Below, in pieces: positions 18,229-25,600 of a stretch of DNA of 64,000 nucleotides (the first letter of the stretch is position 1; each line of letters opens with the position of its first letter). The stretch spans positions 62,001-126,000 of the forward strand of contig NZ_PIPI01000004.1 of NCBI RefSeq assembly GCF_003987315.1. Reading direction: 5' to 3'. Position numbers and translations under genes: made by a program. This DNA comes from Aliidiomarina haloalkalitolerans (GTDB lineage Bacteria; Pseudomonadota; Gammaproteobacteria; Enterobacterales; Alteromonadaceae). Under the pieces are notes generated by a model. It had not been told where the DNA came from, did not search any database, and worked only from the letters and a program-made list of their open reading frames with translations.

Positions 18229-20082
18229 TTAATGAATTGAGTAACGAAAGCGCAGGTATTTTTGCGCATGACTTAAAATTTGGAACGCATCTTTTAATGT
18301 CTTCCGCTCAAAATCGGAGAGTTGATCGGGATGAATATTATTGTCCGGTTCCTCACCCGCAGCGATCGCTCGTGCTTGTTGTCGAATGCGAACCATGGCA
18401 ATCAGTTCGTAAGCATCACGCAAGTCAGGTCCGCGACCATGGGGCAGGATATTGGCTTCGATGATATCTTCTAAGCGGGCAAAGGTATTACGTTGCGTTG
18501 AACCAATCGACAGAGCGTGCACGCGCACGAGATCAACCAGCGGGGCCGTGCCGCGCCGTTTCATATTGATACTGTTATTTTGTTTGCCGTCTTTTTCCAT
18601 CACAAAATCTTTAAAAAACCCGAGGGGCGGCGTGCGTTGCACAGCATTCTTTGCCATGCTTGCTAAAAAGCGCTTATGCCGAGGCGCACTCTTCTGAATG
18701 AGTTGGTTTAATTCGTCAGCGAAGTGTTTTTCACCCCAAATAGCATCTAAGTCGAAGAATATATTACTGTGCAAAAGGCGCTCGGGTGTCGGTGTTTCAA
18801 TCCAATCAGTAAAGTATTCCCGCCATTTTGACAAGGGCTGTCGCCACTCTGGGTTAGTTGCCATGATGCCACCAGAACAATACGGGTAGCCGCATGCATC
18901 AAGCCCATCAGTGACATATTGCGCAAGCTCGACGAAATACTCATCGTGCAGGCTAGGTTGGTAACTATCGTCAAGAATTAAGGCGTTATCTTGGTCGGTG
19001 ACAATCGCTTGTTCGTCTCGAGCCATCGACCCGAGCGCAATAAAGCAATAGGGCACAGGTGGTGGCCCTAACTTTGCTTCGGCTAACTCAAGCAAACGTT
19101 GCTTGAAGCTACGTCCAATGGACGCCATAGAAGCGCCTATCATTCTTGAATTGGCATCTTCATTGACCATTCGGACAAAGCTCGCTTGCACATCGGCTTT
19201 AAGTGTTTGCAGCTCTTCAATGCTGTTTTGTTTGAAGATACTACTGACCACAAACAAACTACTTTTTGACTCGTGACGCACCACATCAGATAGAGCAATT
19301 ACACCGAGTAACTGACCTTTTTTAAGCACCGGCAAGTGATGCAGATTAGTGCGCAGCATCAGCAGCATGGCTTCAAAAATACGTTGGTTATATTGAACGA
19401 AGACAAGGTCGCTACTCATGATGGTATGGACAGACTCTTGGTCTGAACGTCCAACAGCTAACACCCGTTTGCGGAGATCTTTGTCAGTAATAATGCCAAC
19501 AGGAAGTGAGCGCTCACCATCCATGATAAGTAATGACGAGACTTCTTCGTTGGTCATTAACTCCGCGGCCTCGCGAATGGTATTGCTTGCATCGATAGTG
19601 ACGGTTTCGCGGCTGATAAGTGTATCGATGGTTTCGCTGAGCAAGTCGTGCTTTGGTTGGTCTTGCTTCACCGCAAATTGTACGCGTCGATGTTCTTCGA
19701 CTTCGACCGCTTCTGCGAAGTCGTCATACTCATCAAACAGACGTGTAAATACATCGCGCGGCAAGTAGTAGAGCAAGGTGTCCTCAAGGGTACGGACCGG
19801 ATAACGCACGCGGCCTTTGCGCAATAGTCCAAACTCGCCAAAATAACCACCTTCAGTAAGTCGGTTGTAGAGCTCGCCGGTTTTATGCAAAACCTCGACC
19901 TCACCACTGCGAATGATATGAAGATCGTCAATCGTTTGATTGTATTCGAGGACTGTTTGCTCCGCTCGTACGTAGCCAACACTTATGGATGTTGCAACGA
20001 CCTCGAGCTCTTCGCGTGGCAACATGTTAAATGGTGCGAAGCGCTCGAGGAAATGCAGTATTTCGGTTTGTTCTGCGTGCAT
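18229..20082 (-). CDS. cNMP-binding / CBS / DUF294 nucleotidyltransferase-like protein
   Basis: The 617 residues show four parts: a cyclic-nucleotide-binding fold (about 1-125, with GGYFGEFGLL), a CBS pair (about 150-275), a nucleotidyltransferase-like domain with GSMARDEQ at 351-358 followed by TDQDNAL, and a DUF294 C-terminal helical domain (about 480-610). GSxxRxE plus a TDxD motif resembles GlnD-type uridylyltransferases. This suggests a signal-sensing enzyme that modifies a partner or regulates transport. In other bacteria the same pair with a DnaQ-like exonuclease often sits by an acetate or other transporter gene. Here the transporter is BCCT, 8 bp upstream. Confidence 0.88.
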   Translation of the reverse strand: MHAEQTEILHFLERFAPFNMLPREELEVVATSISVGYVRAEQTVLEYNQTIDDLHIIRSGEVEVLHKTGELYNRLTEGGYFGEFGLLRKGRVRYPVRTLEDTLLYYLPRDVFTRLFDEYDDFAEAVEVEEHRRVQFAVKQDQPKHDLLSETIDTLISRETVTIDASNTIREAAELMTNEEVSSLLIMDGERSLPVGIITDKDLRKRVLAVGRSDQESVHTIMSSDLVFVQYNQRIFEAMLLMLRTNLHHLPVLKKGQLLGVIALSDVVRHESKSSLFVVSSIFKQNSIEELQTLKADVQASFVRMVNEDANSRMIGASMASIGRSFKQRLLELAEAKLGPPPVPYCFIALGSMARDEQAIVTDQDNALILDDSYQPSLHDEYFVELAQYVTDGLDACGYPYCSGGIMATNPEWRQPLSKWREYFTDWIETPTPERLLHSNIFFDLDAIWGEKHFADELNQLIQKSAPRHKRFLASMAKNAVQRTPPLGFFKDFVMEKDGKQNNSINMKRRGTAPLVDLVRVHALSIGSTQRNTFARLEDIIEANILPHGRGPDLRDAYELIAMVRIRQQARAIAAGEEPDNNIHPDQLSDFERKTLKDAFQILSHAQKYLRFRYSIH

Positions 20083-20090
20083 GTACTTGG

Positions 20091-21737
20091 TTAACTATCG
20101 ATTCGAGGTTCAGAACTGAGCCCTTTCACCAACGCCACACAGCTCATCAGGAGCACGATGGTAAATGGTAAACCGGCAGAGACTGCCATCGCTTGCAAGG
20201 CGATCAAACCACCCCCAAGAATCAGTGCGATAGCAACAAGCCCTTCGAACGTACACCAGAATACACGCTGTGGTGTTGGCGCGTTGACCTTGCCGCCCGC
20301 AGCAATGGTGTCAATGACCAGAGAGCCCGAGTCTGATGAGGTGACAAAAAACACCACGACGAGAATAATGCCGATAAACGAAGTGATTTGTGCCCACGGC
20401 AAGACGTCGAGCATGGTAAAGAGCTGTAACGGCAGTGCGGCATTGGCAACATCCTCATAGCCGCCGATAAATTGCTGTATCGCAGTGGTGCCGAATACAG
20501 TCATCCAGAGGACGCAGGCTAACGATGGTATCAATAGCACGGCTAATAAGAACTCACGCACGGTGCGACCACGAGAAACGCGGGCGATAAACATACCAAC
20601 AAACGGTGACCAAGAAATCCACCAAGCCCAATAGAAGGCTGTCCAGCCTTGGCTGTAATTTGCATCAGCGCGTCCAACCGGATTTGCTAAAGCGGGTAAA
20701 TACTGTAAGTAGCTCACTAAGTTCTGGAAGAAGCCGGTGATGATAGCCAAGGTTGGTCCGACGATAATAACGAACAGCATGAGCAAAGCAGCAAGCGTCA
20801 TATTGATTTCAGATAAGCGCTTCACACCTGCCTCAAGTCCTGCCATGACCGAAACAAGGGCAATAATTGTGATGCCGATCACCAAGAGGACTTCCATGGC
20901 GACACCTTCGGGCATCCCAAATAAGTGATTTAGGCCAGCAGCTGCTTGCGAAGCGCCAAGTCCGAGCGACGTTGCGAGGCCGAATAACGTCGCAAGAACA
21001 GCAAGGATATCAATAATGTGACCAGGCCAACCCCACACGCGCTCACCAAGTAGCGGGTAGAAAATTGAACGAATGGTGAGAGGTAAGCCTTTATTGAAAG
21101 AGAACAAAGCGAGGCCGAGTGCGAGCACAGCATAAATCGCCCACGGGTGTAATGCCCAATGGTAAATGGTTGCAGCCATCCCTAAGCGTGCGGCTGCTTC
21201 AGGATCACCTGCAGCGCCGGCTAGAGGAGCCCAGTCAGTACGCGCGCCATCACTGCCGACCTCAACACCGGCAAAGGCCGTGCTAAAGTGCGAAATCGGT
21301 TCAGAAACACCATAAAACATGAGACCTATGCCCATGCCTGCGGCGAATAACATGGAAAACCAGCTGAGATATGAGAAGTCCGGGTCAGCCTCAGTGCCGC
21401 CCAGTCTTACTTTGCCCAACGGGGTAAAAATAAGTACCAAGCAGAGAATAACGAAGATATTGGCAGCGCCAATAAAGAACCAGTCTAAGTTTCCAGTTAA
21501 CCAATCGCGTGTACTTGAAAACAAAGGTTCCGCTTGTTCGCGGAAAATAAGCGTGATGGCGACGAACAAGATGACGGCTAGGCCAGAAATTGCAAAAACG
21601 CGGTTGTGGATATCAAGGCCAAAAGGTCCAACTTTGACAACGACATTGTCTTGACCGACTTGGTAGTCTGTATCGATTGGGTTCACTAACCCGTCAGGTT
21701 TCATGGGATCGTTGTCGTGCTGCTCAGGTGAACTCAT
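20091..21737 (-). CDS. BCCT-family transporter
   Basis: The 548-residue protein has about 12 membrane segments and the BCCT signature: FSYLSWFSMLFAAGMGIGLMFYGVSEP, in part, then WWISWSPFVGMFIARVSRGR and FFVTSSDSGSLVIDT. BCCT carriers bring in betaine, choline, carnitine or similar quaternary amines with Na+ or H+. It has only short tails, unlike the BetT-like protein at 44237. AAGGA precedes the ATG. It leads an operon with the DUF294 and exonuclease genes, so its transport may be controlled by the cNMP/CBS protein. The hydrophilic N-terminal 30 residues are unremarkable. Confidence 0.92.
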   Translation of the reverse strand: MSSPEQHDNDPMKPDGLVNPIDTDYQVGQDNVVVKVGPFGLDIHNRVFAISGLAVILFVAITLIFREQAEPLFSSTRDWLTGNLDWFFIGAANIFVILCLVLIFTPLGKVRLGGTEADPDFSYLSWFSMLFAAGMGIGLMFYGVSEPISHFSTAFAGVEVGSDGARTDWAPLAGAAGDPEAAARLGMAATIYHWALHPWAIYAVLALGLALFSFNKGLPLTIRSIFYPLLGERVWGWPGHIIDILAVLATLFGLATSLGLGASQAAAGLNHLFGMPEGVAMEVLLVIGITIIALVSVMAGLEAGVKRLSEINMTLAALLMLFVIIVGPTLAIITGFFQNLVSYLQYLPALANPVGRADANYSQGWTAFYWAWWISWSPFVGMFIARVSRGRTVREFLLAVLLIPSLACVLWMTVFGTTAIQQFIGGYEDVANAALPLQLFTMLDVLPWAQITSFIGIILVVVFFVTSSDSGSLVIDTIAAGGKVNAPTPQRVFWCTFEGLVAIALILGGGLIALQAMAVSAGLPFTIVLLMSCVALVKGLSSEPRIDS

Positions 21738-21773
21738 GGACAGTCCTTATTCTTTTATTTTGCGGAATTAGTA

Positions 21774-21801
21774 AGTATAGCGGCAGTGAATAATTTAACA
21801 A
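21774..21801 (-). promoter_or_regulatory. promoter of the BCCT operon
   Basis: On the minus strand, TTGTTA (21801-21796) and TATACT (21779-21774) are 16 bp apart, a good sigma-70 promoter about 35 bp upstream of the BCCT start. Confidence 0.65.
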
Positions 21802-21824
21802 CGTCAGTTGCCGGAAGATAGCGG

Positions 21825-21839
21825 ACGAATTTAATTCGT
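21825..21839. promoter_or_regulatory. 15-bp palindrome upstream of the BCCT promoter
   Basis: ACGAATT-T-AATTCGT is a perfect palindrome centred about 30 bp upstream of the -35 element. Its position suits an activator site; the regulator is unknown. Confidence 0.5.
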
Positions 21840-21849
21840 AACTTATTGA

Positions 21850-21878
21850 AAAGAAAACGCACTGACTCAGTCAGTGCG
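21850..21878 (-). terminator. terminator of the Sel1-repeat gene
   Basis: On the minus strand an 8-bp stem CGCACTGA/TCAGTGCG with a 5-nt loop is followed by TTTTCTTTTC. It separates the Sel1 gene from the BCCT operon. Confidence 0.85.
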
Positions 21879-21923
21879 CTTTATGTATGTCAAACTTCTG
21901 TCGAATGCATGTCAAACTTAAGG

Positions 21924-22844
21924 CTATTCAACAACCCCAGTTAACACTTCGTTCAATGAGCTTTGGCCAGCTTCAGGACGACTTGAGCCACAGTTAGTTC
22001 CGGTGTCTTCGCAACTAACGCCACGAATCCGACTGCCGATTGAACGGCTATCATAGCGACCCGTTGCGGCCAGCCGGTTGGCTAAATTGCCGAGGCGACC
22101 ATGGACGTTCATTTGTGAGCCGACGACACTAATACGTTCCATGCCTTCAGCCTCAAGCAATCGTGCGATAACTTCGTCATTGTCAGTTTCACCGTCTAGC
22201 TGAGCCAGTTCGCGACTAATTTGACGGGCATGATGACGAGAATCGGTATGTCCTGCCATGATCAGCTGACGATAAAGCTCCGCCGCACCATATAAATCCT
22301 GTTCGACACCGACACCTGTGTGTTTTAAGCGAGCCAGAGCAAACATGGCGCTAACGAGGTTCTTGTCCGCAGCCTGCTCGAGTAATTCAACGCCCTCGGC
22401 AATCGTTTCTGGTTCATTGATACGAATTAATTGTAGCGCTCGTTTGTACAAAGCAGGGGCGTACTCACCGCGAATGGCTAAGTCGAGTAAACGCACAGAC
22501 TCTTCAACGTCTTGCTCGACAATGTGGCCATTTAAGTACCAGTCAGAAAGAATGTACATTGCGACCGGGCTGTTGTAGCGCACGCCAATTCGCATGTAGC
22601 GCTCTGCTTCTTTGTCGTTCTGCTCTAAACCGTCGCCACTTGCGTAAGCCATCCCAACAATCGCGGCCGCATCGCCGCTACCACCACGCGCTAGCCGCAG
22701 CAATTGACGCATTTCCTTTTCACAACTGACTTCAGCACAGCTTCCCGCAATCGGGTTGGCCATTTCGTTGGCAGTGATAGTCGGGCTATAGCTACTCGTT
22801 GCAAACGCAAAAGCGAGGCCAACGCAGAGTAACGACAGTCTCAT
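21924..22844 (-). CDS. secreted Sel1-repeat protein
   Basis: The 306-residue protein has a signal peptide (about 1-25). Sel1-like repeats follow, seen as GMAYASGDGLEQNDKEAERY, LSDWYLNGHIVEQDVEESV and ALARLKHTGVGVEQDLYGAAE, roughly residues 60-200. Sel1 repeats are short helical pairs that bind other proteins. The C-terminal 100 residues are without a known domain and carry a cysteine pair (VSCEDTGTNCG) that could form a disulphide in the periplasm. AAGGAG precedes the ATG. Partner unknown. Confidence 0.82.
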   Translation of the reverse strand: MRLSLLCVGLAFAFATSSYSPTITANEMANPIAGSCAEVSCEKEMRQLLRLARGGSGDAAAIVGMAYASGDGLEQNDKEAERYMRIGVRYNSPVAMYILSDWYLNGHIVEQDVEESVRLLDLAIRGEYAPALYKRALQLIRINEPETIAEGVELLEQAADKNLVSAMFALARLKHTGVGVEQDLYGAAELYRQLIMAGHTDSRHHARQISRELAQLDGETDNDEVIARLLEAEGMERISVVGSQMNVHGRLGNLANRLAATGRYDSRSIGSRIRGVSCEDTGTNCGSSRPEAGQSSLNEVLTGVVE

Positions 22845-23197
22845 ATATGCTCCTTCATTGGGTTCTAACCCAAATAAACTTAACGCTTAAATAACGGCTC
22901 TTCCGTTATCTAGTTTTAGAATTGGCAATGTCACAGGAGCAGCAAATAAAGTCAACAGAAGTCGCGGGTTCTGCCCCTACAAAATTGCAACGAAATGTTT
23001 CGTATTCTTGCGATAAGTATAAGTGAATTTGCTTATTTTGGATTACAGCTATTTAACATTTGCGCCAAGTGGCGGTTTTTCATCGCCAATTTGATAGCGA
23101 CTATCAGTATACAAATTAGTCAGTTTGATGTGCGTCAATGTCCTTTATTTTAATGTGGATAAACTGATTTTAGATTGAGTCCCTAGAGGAGCGCACA
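22845..23197. other. 353-bp divergent intergenic region with several palindromes
   Basis: No gene is seen. It holds TTGGG-TTCTAA-CCCAA near 22858, ATAACGG-CTCTT-CCGTTAT (22891-22909), the palindrome ACGAAA-TG-TTTCGT (22990-23003) and TGATAG-CGA-CTATCA (23092-23106). The last lies 18 bp upstream of the FNR-like box of the peroxidase gene. The region separates the Sel1 gene (minus) from ccpA (plus) and is AT-rich, as promoter regions are. Confidence 0.6.
23125..23165 (+). promoter_or_regulatory. FNR/Anr-like box and -10 of the cytochrome c peroxidase gene
   Basis: TTGAT-GTGC-GTCAA (23125-23138) matches the FNR consensus TTGAT-N4-ATCAA at 9 of 10 positions. TAAACT at 23160-23165 is a plausible -10. 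The predicted start near 23172 puts the box centre at about -40.5, the class II activator position. Confidence 0.7.
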
Positions 23198-24229
23198 ATG
23201 AAGAAATCGAACCTAACCGCATTGATTGGAGTGCTGTGTTTTGGAGCGACTGCGGTCGCAGTAAATGCCCTCGATGCACAAACCTATCAAAGTGTGCGTA
23301 ATGAGCCTATTCAGCCGATACAGCCGGCTGTCATAACCGAGCCTGAAAAAGTTGAATTAGGCAAAATGCTTTTCTTCGAACCGCGTCTGTCTCGTTCAGG
23401 TTTTATTTCCTGTAACTCATGCCATAACTTGAGCCGTGGTGGTACAGACAACTTGCCCACGTCGATTGGTCACAACTGGCAAGAAGGACCGATTAACTCG
23501 CCAACTGTGTTGAATTCAAGTTTAAACTTGGCTCAGTTCTGGGATGGACGAGCTGCAACGCTAGCTGAGCAAGCTGCGGGTCCAATCGATAACCCACTCG
23601 AAATGGCATACACACATACATTGGCAATCGAAGTTCTTCGTTCAATACCAGAGTATGTTGATTTATTTGAAGGTATCTACGGAACGCGCGATATCACCAT
23701 TGATCATGTGACAGACGCGATTGCAGTGTTCGAAGAAACTTTGGTCACGCCAAATTCTCGGTTTGACCAGTGGCTGTTGGGTGATGATGAAGCGCTTACT
23801 GCCCAAGAACTCAGGGGCTATAAAACCTTCAAGGAAATCGGTTGTGCAGCCTGTCACTATGGCGAAGCAGTCGGTGGTAGAGATTTCCACCGCATGGGCT
23901 TGGTGCAGGAGTATCAGACCGAGAATCCTTCCATGGGGCGTTATGAAGTAACTGGCAAAGACGCGGATCGATTTTCCTTTAAGGTGCCAACCTTGCGGAA
24001 CGTCGATAAAACTTATCCTTACTTCCACGACGGTGCCGTTTGGACGCTTGAAGAAGCGACCGATATTATGGCGAAGTTGCAGCTGGGGCGAGAACTGCCG
24101 CAAGAAGACATCGATAACATGGTGGCCTTTATGAAAACGCTGACTGGCGACCAACCACAAATCACTATTCCATTGCTGCCGCCGTCGCGACCGAATACAC
24201 CGCGACCTAAGCCATTCGACAGCGAATAA
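23198..24229 (+). CDS. ccpA: di-haem cytochrome c peroxidase, CcpA/MauG family
   Basis: The 343-residue periplasmic protein has a signal peptide (about 1-25) and two c-type haem sites: CNSCH (C72, C75, H76) and CAACH (C216, C219, H220). FWDGRAATLAEQAAGPI and KVPTLRNVDKTYPYFHDG are typical of bacterial peroxidases that reduce H2O2 with electrons from cytochromes c. GAGGAG precedes the ATG. Such enzymes are often induced under low oxygen by FNR-type regulators, which agrees with the upstream box. It may work as a peroxide scavenger or as a respiratory terminal enzyme beside ttrBCA. A terminator follows. Confidence 0.93.
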   Translation: MKKSNLTALIGVLCFGATAVAVNALDAQTYQSVRNEPIQPIQPAVITEPEKVELGKMLFFEPRLSRSGFISCNSCHNLSRGGTDNLPTSIGHNWQEGPINSPTVLNSSLNLAQFWDGRAATLAEQAAGPIDNPLEMAYTHTLAIEVLRSIPEYVDLFEGIYGTRDITIDHVTDAIAVFEETLVTPNSRFDQWLLGDDEALTAQELRGYKTFKEIGCAACHYGEAVGGRDFHRMGLVQEYQTENPSMGRYEVTGKDADRFSFKVPTLRNVDKTYPYFHDGAVWTLEEATDIMAKLQLGRELPQEDIDNMVAFMKTLTGDQPQITIPLLPPSRPNTPRPKPFDSE

Positions 24230-24250
24230 TCGCTAGTACATTCAGCAACG

Positions 24251-24285
24251 AAGCCTCAAGCCCACTAGGTTTGAGGCTTTATTTT
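24251..24285 (+). terminator. terminator of the peroxidase gene
   Basis: AAGCCTCAA (24251-24259) and TTGAGGCTT (24271-24279) form a 9-bp stem with an 11-nt loop, followed by TATTTTAT. Confidence 0.82.
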
Positions 24286-24336
24286 ATCTAAGTCATTATT
24301 TTTTAAACGGTTATTTCCTCTCTTGTCAGAGGTGCT

Positions 24337-24377
24337 ATGATTTAGATCAACTCAATAAATTAGAATTTGCTTATACT
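24337..24377 (+). promoter_or_regulatory. FNR/Anr-like box and -10 of the porin gene
   Basis: ATGAT-TTAG-ATCAA (24337-24350) matches the FNR consensus at 9 of 10 positions. TATACT (24372-24377) is a good -10. The box centre lies 28.5 bp before the -10, the same as at ccpA, or about -40.5 from the predicted start. No -35 is present, as expected for an activated promoter. Confidence 0.72.
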
Positions 24378-24413
24378 TATTTAAATTGAATGAGTAAAGC
24401 AGAGGAGCTCGCT

Positions 24414-25472
24414 ATGAGTCAGCTAAGAACCGCACAATTTGTCGCCCCGTTATTCGCCGTATCGTTGCTTGCTGGCGCGATTCATACCGCTGTAGCCGAT
24501 GAAGAAGAGCAGTCGAGTACATTTTTTGAAGTCACGGCCCGGGTGCAAACCGAACTGGTGGGTGTTGACGGCAGCGCTGCCGAAGCTCGCGGTAAGGACA
24601 ACTGGTACATTACCGATTCTTGGGGTAACGGCGTTAATAATAACCACAACTGGAGTGCTGTGTTTTTGCACGGTGAACACAAATTCGACAACGGTGTTCG
24701 TGTTTTTGCGCGCCATGGTTGGAACTACGATATGGACGGCTTAAAAGATGGCCGTGCTAAGTATCGGGAGAGCTATGTCGGTATAGCGGGTGACCTCGGC
24801 ATGGTGCGAGCGGGTCGACTGGAGTCCCCGTATAAATTGAATACTTTACAATGGGACCCCTTTGTTGCCACGTTCTTGCAAGCACGCACAAACATGGGTA
24901 AATCAGGTGGTCCGTTAGGCGCTGGCGCTTACATTGATGATGCGGTTGATTACACACTGGTTCGAAATGGTGTGACTTATCGAGCGTTTTACTCCAATAA
25001 CGATGGCCAACCGGCACCGCAGGGTGTTGAACGCGACAGTACATTCTCTGGCTCGATCAATTTCCCAATTCATGAAAATGTTGAATTAGCGATCGCCCAT
25101 ATTGACGCTGGAAACCGCGGAGCAGGTAAACGACAAGGAACGAAAGTGGGCGCGCGGACGCGTTATCAACAATTTACCTTTGCGGTAGAGTATGAGTTCC
25201 GTGACGAAGGGCTCGAGAATGGCGAGTTCTTGTTTTTGAGTGGTACTTATAACGACGGTCAACGCAATTGGTCGGCAAGCTATGGCCAGTTTATGGACGA
25301 CGGCATCCAAAATAACGACGGTGAATATTACGCCTTAGGCGTTGCTCAGCGTTTTAACCGGAACGTTGCTGTGCATGCCGGTTTTCGGCGTACTGAGCGC
25401 GACATCACTGGGGGCGAGAACGCCGTCGGTATTGGTCTACGCCTAACTTGGGGCTACCGCCACAACTTATGA
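24414..25472 (+). CDS. outer-membrane porin, Gram-negative porin family
   Basis: The start is taken at ATG 24414, with GAGGAG six bases upstream, not at 24390. The 352-residue protein has a signal peptide (to about VADEE). Long alternating beta strands follow, with loops such as ESYVGIAGDLGMVRAGRLES, which is characteristic of general porins (the strand that leads into the constriction loop). It ends LRLTWGYRHNL, with an aromatic near the end. The FNR-like promoter and its place beside ttrBCA suggest that it admits anionic electron acceptors or donors under low oxygen. This is inferred from context; porins rarely show their substrate in sequence. Confidence 0.85.
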   Translation: MSQLRTAQFVAPLFAVSLLAGAIHTAVADEEEQSSTFFEVTARVQTELVGVDGSAAEARGKDNWYITDSWGNGVNNNHNWSAVFLHGEHKFDNGVRVFARHGWNYDMDGLKDGRAKYRESYVGIAGDLGMVRAGRLESPYKLNTLQWDPFVATFLQARTNMGKSGGPLGAGAYIDDAVDYTLVRNGVTYRAFYSNNDGQPAPQGVERDSTFSGSINFPIHENVELAIAHIDAGNRGAGKRQGTKVGARTRYQQFTFAVEYEFRDEGLENGEFLFLSGTYNDGQRNWSASYGQFMDDGIQNNDGEYYALGVAQRFNRNVAVHAGFRRTERDITGGENAVGIGLRLTWGYRHNL

Positions 25473-25496
25473 GCGTTAAATCCTTTTCTTCCTCAG

Positions 25497-25522
25497 TTGG
25501 CCAGCTTAAGCTGGCCTTTTTT
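25497..25522 (+). terminator. porin terminator
   Basis: A GCCAGC/GCTGGC stem with a TTAA loop is followed by a run of T residues to about 25522. It ends the plus-strand porin transcript. Its stem is the same as that of the ttrA terminator 60 bp away. Confidence 0.9.
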
Positions 25523-25549
25523 ATGCAACTGAGACGGCGTTATAAGAGA

Positions 25550-25580
25550 CAAAAAGAAGGCCAGCGTTATAGCTGGCCTT
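25550..25580 (-). terminator. ttrBCA terminator
   Basis: AAGGCCAGC (25557-25565) and GCTGGCCTT (25572-25580) with a 6-nt loop; on the minus strand CTTTTTG follows. It ends the ttr operon, tail to tail with the porin terminator. Confidence 0.85.
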
Positions 25581-25600
25581 ATTCATAGTTGTTGCGCTAT

